Shown here: positions 1-12,471 of the stretch, piece after piece
Layout: every line of letters starts with the position of its first letter
How positions within the stretch are numbered: position 1 is the stretch's first letter
Assembly (NCBI GenBank): GCA_036971475.1
Contig: JBAIZL010000002.1
Span: 173,298,024-173,362,023 of the forward strand
Length of the DNA: 64,000 nucleotides
Reading direction: 5' to 3'
Origin: Prosapia bicincta
Lineage: Eukaryota; Arthropoda; Insecta; Hemiptera; Cercopidae
Made by a program: the position numbers and the translations under genes
Notes under the pieces: model-generated
What the model was told of the DNA's origin: nothing
The model's input: the letters and a program-made list of their open reading frames with translations, nothing else
The model's database searches: none

Positions 1-2269
1 AAAATTTTATTTTTCTACTTCTCTCTGACTTGACTAACATTATAAATAAAAATGTCTATCCTTTCTATTTCATTATCTACATTAGTTTTCTGGCTATTTA
101 TCTGTGTTTAGAGGGTTATCAAAATTTTGTTTCTGTTGAACAAAATTTGCTGTTGCTCCTGTCACAGAAAATGAATGGTTTTATTCACAGAAGTTGTAAA
201 ACTATTTGCGATAAATTATTTTCATTATTAAAATTTAGTACTACACATTTTAAAAGTTATTCCCAATAAACTGATTAAAAAATTAAGTTACTTGTTGAAG
301 TTTCTTGTAATATTACTAAAACCCTTGTGTAGTAGTATGTGTGTGCATACCTTCTCTTATGTAAACACACAATAAGTAGGTATTTTGTTTCTATTTAGAC
401 TTCAAATAAGCATTTAAAAACTAGTTGAATTAAATTAAATTAATTTTATATCATTCAAACATATTTTTTCATAGATTTCTACTTCAAACTGGAAAAATAC
501 CTAAAGACATATTTTCGTAGTAAAAAACAAGCCTCGTTGCGTGAGTAAATCTTATCTATGAGTTCACTGAGGCAAATATTAAGAGTTAATTCTTGTCAGG
601 TTCGAAATCAAACGTAAAACGCTTTGTCTCCTATCTATTTCTATCTCTTAGTATTGCACAAACTATAACTTTATAGCACTTTTTCACAAATCTAAGATGG
701 TTTGAAGAGAATAGATAAAATATTACTTACTAAAGTAACTCTTATTGTAAGTGAAATATGGTTATTACTCTTTTGTATATGATTCTGTCAGAACAAGGGA
801 GATATACATTTTCAGCTACTTTAAAATTTTCTTCAAAATTTGTTCTGCTATAGTCTTCCTTGATATGATAAAATTAAATCCCAGTTAAAATCTCCATTAA
901 CAAACCAAACATTGATAAAAAATTCAGGACCTAACAAAAATAATTTTCTGTCAGTTTTCGGTTTAATCCTACCTGAAGGGTAAGTATTAATTGGGCCATG
1001 AATTGTAATTACTATAAGCTTAAGGGAGTGTTCTTACCTAGCGTTGAATATAGCTTCCTTGAGCATTGCATATATGGTACGGGGAGGAGGCTTTCATAGT
1101 TTGAAGTGACAAGATTTCATTGATGAATATTATATAGATCCCTTTTGAACTAAAACATTGTTCCCCTGTTCCCTTTTAAACTAAAATACTTTTGTGTATA
1201 TCAAGATTCGTCTGAAATTAGTAATATAACTTATTGACTCAAACTAACTACAAAGTACTTGGTGGTCCGGATTGTGGACTCTGAAAAACATTAGCGCACA
1301 GTACGATCATCCAACATGATCTCAAACACTTCATTTTGTCTGAGAACTGCATATTCGGCAGTTACGACAGTTGACGCAATCCTCCATAGAAACATCTGTG
1401 GCAAAGCCACCCAATGATGTGGAATATATTCTACTGAGATAACTTGAACATACGGTACACAATATTTGTAAGAAGGGCGTTGCAGTTGTCTGACATTATT
1501 TGATACCATGAATGAAGTTTTAAGCTATCAGCTTTTAGGCTGGATGCTAGAGAGTCTAAAACTTTTATATAAAATATCTTGAATTATGGTTTTGGAAGTA
1601 CCTAGCTCTAAACTAGAACGGGTAAGGAACGTTTTAGGACTACGCAAATACAACCTCCTTAAACATTTCACATTTAACCAATCTACTGTAATCTTACAAT
1701 CTGTCACCTAATATTACTTGGACCCTCGTACATAACTTAGGCCTTTGTTAAACCTAATCTAAAGTTACATGGATTCTATTCACTAATGCAAACTAATAAT
1801 AGAGTTTCGCCAATAACGTTAAGTAACATTCCATTTAACGTTACGTTTTATTTCGTAGATCCCAATATTTAACGCAATTAAATATTCTTATAGATTTCGT
1901 AACCTAATATTACATACACTTCTAACTGAAACTAATATTTCTTGGATTTCATACTTTAACACGACCTAATACTAAGTAGAAACTAATAAGGCAACGTGAC
2001 ATTGCATACACCTAGTTAAAATACACCTAGCATAAAACCTAGCTATTCTTTCATTGATCGCCTTTAGAAATTTAACCTAATATTACATATACTACAGATA
2101 CTAACGTAACTTACGATGGTATAAATCTTTTTAACAAAAAAAATTAATCAAAAATTAGATACATTCCCGACACTAACTAAATTTACCAAGCTTTAGGAAA
2201 GCAATTTCTGACATTATCAAAATAACGTATTATAAAGTAGGCTGCACAAAAAAAACATACAACACACAC
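1..2269. other. AT-rich intergenic sequence, no gene seen
   Basis: Both strands carry only short open frames of AT-rich random character. Between about 1700 and 2100 the phrase CCTAATATTAC recurs with variations (near 1709, 1905 and 2080) with no fixed period. I see no RNA gene or promoter architecture. Confidence 0.6.
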
Positions 2270-4372
2270 TGCAACGGACCTTCACCTTGCTCGCTCACCG
2301 CCAAACAAACTCGACCTGCCTAAAACCTGTCGACATTTGCCTAACTCGTAACTGCAAGCGCATGTAACTAAATCCCATTTAAAAATACACCCTGGGGATC
2401 TTATCTATTAAAATTATTAAAAGTCATGGTAAGGTCAGTGATCTGTCATATGGTGTTAATATGGGTTAGCTGAAAAGACATAGAAAAATATCACAAAATA
2501 AAAATACCTTACCATGCTTTGTAGACCTCTTTCCTCCATGCTCCTGCTCACGTGATATCCGTGCAAGATACAATTTTACCATATCCTCCTTAAGGGGTCC
2601 TGTGTATTATATGGTAAAATCTGCCAGTGAGTCTCAACTCCTGGACTTTAAAATAAAACCAACTAGTGTTGTGGCTAGCTCAACATTGATTCTGTTATTT
2701 AATTTATTTCTTTGGGGGGGGGCTACTCGATTATTTTTAGGTGCACTGTGATCCTTTATTATTTATACTTTAGTAAAATAAATGACTCTAATAGGCTTGC
2801 TGATATTACTTTAAAAGCTTTCATTGATTTAATTTGATAATTTACTAGATGAGAAAACATTGATTTTATTATTCAGCACACAGGATTGATTTAATAAATT
2901 TTACTCTATCAATTGTTTGACATATGAATTTAATAAAAATTGAAATGGATAAATTGAACAAAATGAGTATATTCCTTTAACATAATAATTTCTTGAATTT
3001 TTATATATATACCATAACATAAATTAAATTCCCCTTAATACATAAAATACATTTACATTGAACGCAGGGAGGTTGAATGAGCCTATATCAATTCTATACC
3101 CAAATTTAATTTAGAAGCTGATTTTGTGCCAGCAGTTATATGACATTTTATCAATTTATATATGAAAGTATTTGAAAATAAAATTGTTACTAAAACTATC
3201 CATCAAAGACATAAATATATTTACCAGTTCTTGAACATATACATTTACATTAAAATTCTAATAAACTGATTCCTGATTTAATTAATCTTTTAGGAAATAC
3301 AAAAACATTATAAATGATTTTATGTTACTAATTTCTGGGTACAAAATTATTCAGATCTTATACAAGTTAACATTCATAATATTTCATCTCAGATTATTGG
3401 CGTACTGGCTGTAACAATTTTACCGCATTGTCATAAATATTACTGATTCAATTAATTTATAAATATATGACAATTTCTACTCATCTTTGTGCTTGTGCTT
3501 TACTAGATTTATCTTTTCAAACATTAAAACAGTTATCACTTCCAAATTTATCTATCATTTAGCATTTCCACATAAATTTTAATAAATTGCATACTTTAAT
3601 AAATTTCATATTTTAATTTATTTGTCAAGGAAATAAAGCCATTATTTATCTTTTTTAATATTTGAGCAATCTTTAAAACTTTAGAAATTTTCAAAATAAA
3701 TCTTATTTAAATATTTAAAATTGTATAGAAATCATGACTTGCCCAACTCGCATTTTCCTGGATCCATCCTTTAGGTCCTAGGTTATGATTTCCTTGCTTC
3801 CAGACTGGTGGTTCTTCTCGTCTGAAAACATGTTCGTCCAGGCTGCGGGAACAGGCGAATTTGGCGAAGCCATTTTCTTGACAATCGAAATTTAACCGAG
3901 ATTCTGCATATCCGATGGCTAGCTTTCACTAGACATTAGCTTAAGACATACTACAACAATTTTCCGCGCTACGCGGCCTCGATTGAAAAACTTAGAGTTC
4001 CATTATGATGTTTTTTAGGTTTATAAAAACTGCGACTTTTCCGGTCTGTGGCCTACATGCGAGAGTGGGCTTAACGCCCAACGAAAGCAATCGTTGCCTT
4101 CCCCCACTACTTGATTTTCCTGTACAGTTTTGATATTCAGCGTATTTCTTGTCTCTAACTGATTATTTTAAAATCTGTAGCAACTTGATTTTTGTCGTAG
4201 CACACAAAGCACTCGCGATGTCATGATTTGTGTACATTACAATTCATTTTAAACTTATCCAACTAACAATTGACCTCAATGGCTTAGCAAATTTAATTAA
4301 AATTATTTTATAAAAATTGATATGTTTTCAATTTTTTGTTTAATTGTTACGGGATCAATTTTTCCCGTTACA
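2270..4372 (-). repeat. 3' LTR of the minus-strand retrotransposon
   Basis: About 2103 bp, matching 10443-12461 along its length. It is roughly 84 bp longer than the other LTR: about 66 bp near 3528-3595 and about 18 bp near 3000-3020 are absent from the partner. Scattered substitutions also separate the two, for example at 2289 and 2313. Read on the minus strand it starts TGTAACGGG and ends CGTTGCA. A TATA-like TTTATAAA lies near 4019-4030 on the minus strand. Confidence 0.92.
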
Positions 4373-5283
4373 ACACTCCCTGCTATTCAATGAAATTTGG
4401 GATTCTTATCCAAAATTGAGTTTAATATTACTTACTACACCTTTAAACTATTATATGTTGCTTTCCATGTCCTCAGGCGTCCTTCTACCTGAAACTCACA
4501 CAACGCATTTTTTTTATTAGTATTTTGAACTTTTCACACACTGAACTTTGTCTGTTTGCACACACGATGCAAGTCATATTTTCTATCGCATATTAGCTTT
4601 ACTCTTTATTAATTAATTTCCTTTCATTACTAATAAACAATGCTTTATTTTCTTGATCTATAATTTCTTTAACTTTGTATACATATTTGAACATTTACAT
4701 TCCTTAAATTTTTATAACTTACTTACAACTAACAGTTATTTATTTCAATTTCAATTAAATTTTAGTTTAATCTATTATCTGGACAAGTTAAACGTTTGAA
4801 TCACGCAATTCTCGCGCTGTTTACAACTACAGCTGATTCTGACAGTCCGATATCGTTATCGCCCAAGTTCAATGTACTTCTGCCATCTACATCTCCGCTG
4901 CATTCCATTTCATTGGACTATGTAACTTCCCCCTCTTGGTAGACCGGTTCAGCCCTCATCGCATTTGATTTTGCACTGCTTTCCATTTTATCTGGGCAAA
5001 GCTTAGCAATAACCTACAAGTTTGATTTGGCTTGATTTATTCTAGGTCGATGATCGACGTCCGTCCAACTATCTGATTGCTTATCTTGTTTGTGATTCAA
5101 TGCGCAACCAACTAAACTTATCGCAGCCTATGTACATTACATTCCTGAAGTTATCTGAAATTAGCTAATTCGTCCAGATTATTACTCTACATTTATATTT
5201 CTGTCCCTTTAATTTTTAAAACATTTCCTAATCGTATATTTAAATATTTTGTAGCATAATTAATTTTTTTTACATAATTATAA
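4373..5283 (-). other. 3' non-coding region of the minus-strand element
   Basis: Lies between the integrase stop and the 3' LTR. No open frame of substance and no env-like gene. The polypurine tract that should abut the LTR is weak: minus-strand GCAGGGAGTGT directly before TGTAACGGG. Confidence 0.6.
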
Positions 5284-5580
5284 TCATTGGTTAAACTTTT
5301 TAATATCCCTTACATCATAAATTCCCCCAGATTTATTTGTAACTATATTGTATATCTTGTTACGGCCTATATGCGCGTAGGACTGATGTACTTGCTCAAT
5401 AAACGGGGAAATATTTTGCTCAGGGATCATTAATTTAAATTTTCCATTTACATTTTTACATAGTTTATTCTCTATTATCTGGTAATTATTAAAATTTTCT
5501 ATATTTTGCATGATATATAATAAATTTGGTTGCATTTCTTGTTCCTGTCTCATTTTGACGAACAAATTTCGGAAGGACAA
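5284..5580 (-). pseudogene. pol: Integrase with its catalytic core deleted (minus-strand element)
   Basis: The 98-codon frame begins in the region between RNase H and integrase and contains the first half of the integrase zinc finger (HQSYAHIGRNK, an H-x4-H pair). After YNIV it jumps in frame to GGIYDVRDIKKFNQ, which in the plus-strand copies is the last stretch of integrase. The two zinc-finger cysteines, the whole DDE core and the GPY/F region are missing, roughly 0.85-0.9 kb. The junction is near 5335-5350. Integration function is lost, so the element must have inserted before the deletion or with help. Confidence 0.9.
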
Positions 5581-5631
5581 TGGACATTCGACCTTTATTT
5601 GGTGAATTCTAATAACATTTAGTCCATTTTT

Positions 5632-6160
5632 TTATTTTCCTCCCTCCCTGTCAGTTTGATACATCCGACTGATGGTATCGCACGGGATATTCTCTTTCCC
5701 AGGGCAGTGTATCATAATGGGTTGGTACTCCTGTATTGCTAGTGTCCACCTTGTGATGCGCGAGTTCGTAAAGTTACAGGAGTACAGGAGTTGTAACGTT
5801 TTGTTGTCAGTGATTATTGTTATCGGGGCCCCTAACATCAAAGGTCGGAACTTCTTTAACCAATGCACAATGGCTAGGAGCTCCTTCTCACAAACAGTGT
5901 ATCCTCACTCTGCGTGTTTTAGCGTTCTAGATACAAAACCTATGACCTGTAACCTTCCCTCGGCATCCTTTTGGTAAAGCTGGCTAGCTATAGCATTATC
6001 GCTAGCGTCGGTTTGTAGAAAAGTACCCTGCCCTTCAATCGGATGTGTCAAAGTGACAGCGTCTATCAGCGTCTATAAACAAATCCTTCAGCCTTTGGAA
6101 CGCGACCTGCATCTCATTATCCCAAGCCCAGGGCTGTCCCTTTCTTATTAGCCTTAACAG
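5632..6160 (-). pseudogene. pol: RNase H domain remnant (minus-strand element)
   Basis: From 5868 to 5632 the minus strand encodes the end of a Ty3-type RNase H: ITDNKTLQLL, SRITRWTLAIQEYQP, then HCPGKENIPCDTISRMYQ, which includes the last catalytic Asp. Upstream, 5870-6160, the first part of the domain is recognisable only in other frames. RNase H would remove the RNA template. Confidence 0.85.
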
Positions 6161-6790
6161 TGGTTACGTCTCTTGGGCATATTTACAAGTGAGCCTTGCA
6201 TAATAGTTCACAAATCCGAGAAACGATTGCAGCTGGCGCTTGTTTCTCGGAGCTGGGAAATCGTGTATGGCTTGTAATTTCTCCGGGTCTGTTGTTACCC
6301 CTTTTTGATTAAATATGTACCCAAGAAACTTAACCTCCCGTTGGCAGAACAAGGTTTTTGGGGATTTATATTTAAAACTCCCTCCCTGAACTTGAAAAAA
6401 ATGATTCGCAGGTGTTCTAGGTGCTCCTCATATGTCTCCGACAGACATAATAAATCGTCCACATACATTAATATATTTTCTTGTACTTCCAGTCCCAGTG
6501 TTATGTCAATGGTTCGTACAAGAGCGGCTAATGAGTTTTGCAACCCAAATGGGACTACTTTAAAGTTATAAACCTTATTTTCAAATAAAAACCCTGTAAA
6601 TTTTTTACACTCATGTGTTAATGCTATTTGCCAGAAACTTGACGTGAGGTCGATTTTTGAAATGTAGCGCCTGCTACGACCTTTCCTTAAGATTTCATCT
6701 CTACTCGGCGCAGCCTCATAGTCTGGAACCGTTATCTGATTTAATTTTCTGGCATCTAGGCATACTCTGCCTGATTTGTCTGGTTCAATT
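6160..6790 (-). pseudogene. pol: Reverse transcriptase core, frameshifted (minus-strand element)
   Basis: The RT catalytic motif YVDDLLCLSE is at 6454-6465, in the frame that covers 6295-6543 (QNSLAALVRTIDITLG before it). The frame then shifts and the next segment, 6352 down to 6164, carries the RT thumb and connection (KFLGYIFNQKGVTTDPEKL, then QSFLGFVNYYARL). At least two indels separate these segments from each other and from the upstream RT start. The order and spacing of motifs match Ty3/Gypsy RT. The fragment is clearly dead. Confidence 0.9.
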
Positions 6791-8395
6791 ACGACTCAAC
6801 ATTGGGTTAATATAAGGTGTTCTTGATCTTTCTATTATGTCTTGTCGGAGCATATTTTCTATTTCCTCGCGGACTTGTCTACGAAAATTCATAGGAATGG
6901 GATAATTCCTACTTATGAAAGTGCTACATTCTTGAATTTTTAAAGCATGCTTATATTTAGTCGCCCTGCCTGGCTTATCACTAAATACATCTTCATATTC
7001 TTTTAACAAATTATTTAACCTTGATTGCTGGTTTTCATTTAATATGTTATTTTTATCTGGAACATGCTGTAATTGGATTTTCTTTAATTGAACACATCGT
7101 TTATCGGTATTAATTTTGTCACGTTTTCTACGGAACCTCTTCCATTCCGCACGTCCCTTGTAATTGATTCTTTTCTCTTTAATTAAAGTTTTGATAATTA
7201 TATTGCGATCAGTCGGCGTTAATTTTCGCGATTCGTTAGTTGAAGAATTTATATTATCGGAATGTCTATAAAATGAGCGGTTGACTAATTTATTGCAATT
7301 AGCTCTTTTGTTTATTACAACTTCAGGTCTATCCTCCAAGTTAATTAATTTTTTTATTTGTGGCTCATGGCCGTAATTATTTGTGGATTCTTTGATCCCG
7401 TTTCCTCCCTTATTATCCTTCCTTACTTTTCGTTTATTTATATTTATTAGGTTTATACCCTGGTTTGTTTTAATTTTACCATTTTTTAATGGATTTATAT
7501 TGCTCATTTTAGTACATCCGATTTTAACTCTTTTATTCCCTAACTTCCCTCGCTCCCTGCTTTGTCCGGGATTATCGTCTACTGATATATTCGCATCTTG
7601 ATTTGTTTTTTGCTTTAATTTTGGATTTTTGGAGTTTACTCCATCTTTTATCCCTGCATTTTTGTCGTTTATTTGTTTTTTATGTTTCTTTTGTTTTATT
7701 TTAAATTTCTTGTTTTTCCCTTCTATCTGTGACAGAGTACGTTGTATATCCAGATCCCTTTGTTCTCGATACACAACGGCTAACGGCCCCATTCTCTCGC
7801 CGCTCGCAATCAACCTCTCCACTTCAGGCTTTTGAGATGTTAGGTTGCCTACGTTAACTGGGTTGTCTTTTGCATTTTGCTTCACATTTTTATTTTCATT
7901 TTCGGTTTGTAACCCTATATTTTTTACATTTACATAATTCAATTTATTAATATTATTTGTTTTAATTTTGGCTTCTAGCCTTAATTTATTATTTTTATCG
8001 GGTAAACTTGCATTTACGTTTTTTCCCGTTTTTATGAAATCCTGCCAGAGCATTTTTCCGTCCAACTCATATGAGATAAACGATTTCTCCAGATTTATGC
8101 GAGTTTTAAGCTCACACAAAGTATTCATCCCTAATATGAGGTCAACTCGTAAGTTTTCCACAATTAGTAATACAAATTCCTTTGTGTGACCTTGAAGTGT
8201 TAGAGGCAACAGGGTTTGCAACCTAACCCTCTTGCAGGTAGACCCGATTGCTGTTAAAACTCCCAGGTTAGCTACAGGTAGTTCGTAGAAGATATTTCCT
8301 TGCTGTTTTAAGGCCATTTATTTATTTGCATTGATTACGGACATTTGCGCACCCGTGTCCACTTCTGCAACTATCGCTTCACCTTTTATTTTTCA
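6785..8395 (-). pseudogene. pol: Protease, basic linker and start of RT (minus-strand element)
   Basis: The retropepsin active site is visible as EVDTGAQMSVI, with DTG at 8351-8359, but it is in a different frame from the rest. A frameshift after INANKW passes into the long open frame beginning at 8317, which carries the second half of protease with the hydrophobic-hydrophobic-G motif (LILGMNTL). A K/N-rich linker of about 250 residues follows, then the RT entry (EYEDVFSDKPGR, then IIERSRTPYINPM) before another frameshift near 6790. The protease would cut the polyprotein as a dimer. Here it is split and cannot be made whole from one frame. Confidence 0.88.
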
Positions 8396-8628
8396 GCTAA
8401 TCAATGGGCATTGCTCTACTCGCTCTATTTTATTTATATAACTGTCATGTTCCTCTAACAATTCGTCCCGCATAAATAAGGCTAAACCGTTCAGGCTCAC
8501 TATCTCGTCATGATGGTAAACTTGACGATCCTTAATTTCCGGGTTATTGAGTACCGGCGATCTCTGTTTTCGGATCCCTAGACGCGCTAACGGACAATGC
8601 TCCTTGTCGCTAGAGATCCTTCTCGCTA

Positions 8629-8635
8629 GTTTTTT
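8629..8635 (-). promoter_or_regulatory. -1 frameshift slippery heptamer at the gag stop
   Basis: On the minus strand gag ends CAA AAA AAC TAG. The last seven bases before the stop are A AAA AAC in the phase required for -1 slippage. After slippage the pol frame reads KKTSEKDL and then meets a stop at 8610-8612, which I take to be decay. The same site, also touching the stop, occurs in both plus-strand copies. Confidence 0.75.
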
Positions 8636-9301
8636 TGGTGAGTGTCACTAGGTCCGGGGATAGAACGTGTAGGATTAGGTTTTTTAGGGTACTTTGGTGG
8701 CGGTTTTTTTTGGAGTTCATCATAGGATCTCGGGTTATGGTCAGGTCGTTGTTGGTTAGAAGTGACGAAGCGCGGTGGTGCCCGGTTTGCATTGCCGTTA
8801 CCGCGGTCGTTCTCCGTAACGTTGTCCAGTTGCAACAGAAACGCAATAGCCTGTTTAATGTTTTGTGTGGGGTTGCCCACACTAGCTAACTGTACGTTTG
8901 TCCCGAAATGCTTCATGATCATGAAAACGAATTGTTTTTCGGGAATTACTGGATCTAGGTTTTTAGCTTTGTTTACCATCATGACGAAATATTCCACCAT
9001 GTTGGAAGGTCCGCTACTATTGTATTTGCCCTGACTGATTTTCCTCCGAATTCTCTCCTGTTGGTGGAAGCTCCAGAAGTGCTGAGTAAACTCCTTACGG
9101 AATTCTTGGTATGTCTCAGACCCCTTCTTTACGGCTCTCCACCAACTGTCGGCTGAACTCTGCATATATCTCTCTATGATCTTCAGTTTCGTATTTTCCT
9201 CCATAGTATTATCTATTTCGGAAAATAGCGATTCCATTTCACATAGAAATTCGATCGGGTCTTCCCGAGATGTTCCCCAAAACTCTATCTTCCGATATGA
9301 T

Positions 9302-9636
9302 GCCTCGCGCAAGTTACTTGACACCGCAGGCAAACTTATTTGGGTTATTGACCCTGCCGTCCCTGAACTAGTGATTTTACTTTCTAGCTTTTTTACTTGT
9401 TGGTTTACTAACTTAACGTCATCTCTTACTTTATTAAATTTTTCGCCTAATTGATTTTGTTGCACTTCGCCTCGCGCAAGTTACTTGACACCGCAGGCAA
9501 ACGTATTTGGGTTATTGACCCTGCCGTCCCTGAACTAGTGATTTTACTTTCTAGCTTTTTTACTTGTTGGTTTACTGACTTAACGTCATCTCTAACTTTA
9601 TTAGATTTTTCGCCTAATTGATTTTGTTGCACTTCT
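9302..9636 (-). repeat. 167-bp tandem duplication inside gag
   Basis: Two adjacent copies start with GCCTCGCGCAAG at 9302 and 9469. They differ at about four positions by eye, for example AAACTTA versus AAACGTA. The duplicated piece encodes the end of the coiled coil (QQNQLGEK...SSNLREA). It is absent from the plus-strand relatives. Confidence 0.9.
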
Positions 9637-10013
9637 ACATCGTTTTTAATTGGTTCTATCGCGGTGGCTTGTTCGCTCATTTTCTCTTCTAACTGGTTCG
9701 TTCTACTTTCAGAATCTGCCCTATATTTACCCATTTCGTCTTTAAACGCTTCTAAGATTTGTTGCCGTTCTATTTTCTCCATTTCCCACCTTTTTTCGGC
9801 TAATTCTAGCTCTTGTTTTTTTTGTTTTTTGTCTTCCTCCCTTTCGGCCTCTCTTACCGCCTTATCTAATTCGCGTTCTTTTAACCGCCTTTCTTCTTCG
9901 CGCTTTTCCCTAGCAGCATTTTCTAACTCACGCTCTTGTTTATCTTTATCCTTTTCGGCTTTTAGGTAAGCTAATAGCTTGTCCATGTCGGATTTTGTTT
10001 CCGATTTTGCCAT

Positions 10014-10416
10014 TTTTTTTTTAATTTAAAATTTGTTTAAATTAATTTATATATACGACTAGAGATCTTTTTTCTTTATTTTTATTTTTATATGTTTTTT
10101 ACAATTTTATTAATAGCCTATATTTAATATTGATTTGGCCGTTCGGTGCGGGTTATAGTTATGCCTAAGATGTTGTGCTCTCGTAACTAGTTAAATTTCT
10201 TTATTTTATTTATTCCTTTTTTTTAAATTTTGATTTAATTATTTGTTGTTTAATAGCTTTACTCCCTGCATATCCTTGTTTTATTCTTAAACTTGACATT
10301 TATTATTCCTAATTATTTTTAATGATATTATGATTAATTACCCACTACTTTTATTTAGTTGGGTTTAATTAATTTTAAAATTTATTAATTATTGTGCCTA
10401 ATTGTGCATTCCTAAT
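10014..10416 (-). other. 5' untranslated leader of the minus-strand element
   Basis: AT-rich leader between the primer binding site and the gag ATG. No open frame of note. Confidence 0.6.
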
Positions 10417-10438
10417 TCGAGCCCAAGGGCGGGCGCCA
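10417..10438 (-). promoter_or_regulatory. Primer binding site, tRNA-Lys type
   Basis: On the minus strand, four bases (GATA) after the 5' LTR, the sequence reads TGGCGCCCGCCCTTGGGCTC. The first 8 bases and the GGGCTCGA part match the complement of an arthropod tRNA-Lys(CUU) 3' end as I know it; the middle does not. This is where reverse transcription would start. Confidence 0.7.
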
Positions 10439-10442
10439 TATC

Positions 10443-12461
10443 TGCAACGGACCTTCACCCCGCTCGCTTACCGCCAAACAAACTCGACCTGCCTAAAACC
10501 TGTCGACATTTGCCTAACTCGTAACGGCAAGCGCATGTAACTAAATCCCATTTAAAAATACACCCTGGGGATCTTGTCTATTAAATTTATTAAAAGTCAT
10601 GGTAAGGTCAGTGATCTGTCATATGGTGTTAATATGGGTTAGCTGAAAACACATAGAAAAATATCACAAAATAAAAATACCTTACCATGCTTTGTAGACC
10701 TCTTTCCTCCATGCTCCTGCTCACGTGAGATCCGTGCAAGATACAATTTTACCATATCCTCCTTAAGGGGTCCTGTGTATTATATGGTAAAATCTGCCAG
10801 TGAGTCTCAACTCCTGGACTTTAAAATAAAACCAACTAGTGTTGTGGCTAGCTCAACATTGATTCTGTTATTTTATTTATTTCTTTGGGGGGGGGACTCG
10901 ATTATTTTTAGGTGCACTGTGATCATTTATTATTTATACTTTAGTAAAATAAATGACTCTAATAGGCTTGCTGATATTACTTTAAAAGCTTTCATTGATT
11001 TAATTTGATAATTTACTAGCTGGGAAAACATTGATTTTATTATTCAGCACACAGGATTGATTTAATAAATTTTACTCTATCAATTGTTTGACATATGAAT
11101 TTAATAAAAATTGAAATGGATAAATTGAACAAAATGAGTATATTCCTTTAACATAATAATTTCTTGAATTCATAAATTAAATTCCCCTTAATACATAAAA
11201 TACATTTACATTGAACGCAGGGAGGTTGAATGAGCCTATATCAATTCTATACCCAAATTTAATTTAGAAGCTGATTTTGTGCCAGCAGTTATATGACATT
11301 TTATCAATTTATATATGAAAGTATTTGAAAATAAAATTATTACTAAAACTATCCATCAAAGACATAAATATATTTACCAGTTTTTGAACATATACATTTA
11401 CATTAAAATTCTAATAAACTGATTCCTGATTTAATTAATCTTTTAGGAAATACAAAAACATTATAAATGATTTTATGTTACTAATTTCTGGGTACAAAAT
11501 TATTCAGATCTTGTACAACTTAACATTCATAATATTTCATCTCAGATTATTGGCGTACTGGTTGTAACAATTTTACCGCATTGTCATAAATATTACTGAT
11601 TCAATTAATTTATAAATATATGACAATTTCTACTCATCTTTGTGCTTGTGCTTTACTAGATTTATCTTTTCAAACATTAAAACTTTAATAAATTTCATAT
11701 TTTAATTTATTTGTCAAGGAAATAAAGCCATTATTTATCTTTTTCAATATTTGAGCAATCTTTAAAACTTTAGAAATTTTCAAAATAAATCTTATTTAAA
11801 TATTTAAAATTGTATAGAAATCATGACTTGCCCAACTCGCACTTTCCTGGATCCATCCTTTAGGTCCTAGGTTATGATTTCCTTGCTTCCAGACTGGTGG
11901 TTCTTCTCGTCTGAAAACATGTTCGTCCACGCTGCGGGAACAGGCGAATTTGGCGAAGCCATTTTCTTGACAATCGAAATTTAACCAAGATTCTGCATAT
12001 CCGATGGCTAGCTTTCACTAGACATTAGCTTAAGACATACTACAACAATTTTCCGCGCTACGCGGCCTCGATTGAAAAACTTAGAGTTCCATTATGATGT
12101 TTTTTAGGTTTATAAAAACTGCGACTTTTCCGGTCTGTGGCCTACATGCGAGAGTGGGCTTAACGCCCAACGAAAGCAATCGTTGCCTTCCCCCACTACT
12201 TGATTTTCCTGTACAGTTTTGATATTCAGCGTATTTCTTGTCTCTAACTGATTATTTTAAAATCTGTAGCAACTTGATTTTTGTCGTAGCACACAAAGCA
12301 CTCGCGATGTCATGATTTGTGTACATTACAATTCATTTTAAACTTATCCAACTAACAATTGACCTCAATGGCTTAGCAAATTTAATTAAAATTATTTTAT
12401 AAAAATTGATATGTTTTCAATTTTTTGTTTAATTGTTACGGGACCAATTTTTCCCGTTGCA
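10443..12461 (-). repeat. 5' LTR of the minus-strand retrotransposon
   Basis: About 2019 bp. It begins on the plus strand with TGCAACGG and ends CCCGTTGCA, a perfect terminal inverted repeat. It would hold the promoter and RNA start for minus-strand transcription; a TATA-like TTTATAAA on the minus strand lies near 12108-12119. The 77-codon open frame at 10775-11008 inside it is not a gene, because the equivalent frame in the other LTR is not preserved. Confidence 0.92.
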
Positions 12462-12471
12462 ACACACACAC

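Larger units (their letters stand above)
8626..10013 (-). pseudogene. gag: gag of the minus-strand element, split by an internal duplication
   Basis: Gag would form the retrotransposon particle. Translation from 10013 begins MAKSETKSDMDKLLAYLK and runs through a long K/E/R-rich coiled-coil region, stopping at 9447. A second frame (9465 to 8626) resumes with the Gag capsid-like domain, including EFWGTSREDPIEFL and a tryptophan pair near the SADSWW motif. The frames are separated because about 167 bp (copies start near 9302 and 9469) is tandemly duplicated, and 167 is not a multiple of three. No CCHC zinc knuckle is visible. The end is basic and proline-rich, closing with a slippery site. It aligns along its length with the plus-strand elements' Gag and is clearly related to it. 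Confidence 0.88.
2270..12461 (-). mobile_element. Degenerate Ty3/Gypsy-type LTR retrotransposon, complete with both LTRs
   Basis: A full-length LTR element read on the minus strand. Two long direct repeats (2270-4372 and 10443-12461) bracket about 6.1 kb holding, in minus-strand order, a tRNA-Lys-type primer site, gag, protease, RT, RNase H and an integrase stub. The LTR ends form inverted repeats (TGCAACGG / CCGTTGCA). Sequence directly outside both ends is ACAC(AC), fitting a 4- or 6-bp target duplication, although it sits in a simple CA run. The domain order protease-RT-RNase H-integrase is that of Ty3/Gypsy. The long LTRs and tRNA-Lys priming recall the insect Osvaldo/Ulysses group; that placement is inference. 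Frameshifts and a deletion make it non-autonomous. Confidence 0.93.

Noticed and set aside
1291..1509. 72-codon minus-strand frame
   Set aside because: Short, no motif, no context.
10775..11008. 77-codon plus-strand frame in the right-hand LTR
   Set aside because: It lies in antisense LTR sequence and is not preserved in the other LTR.
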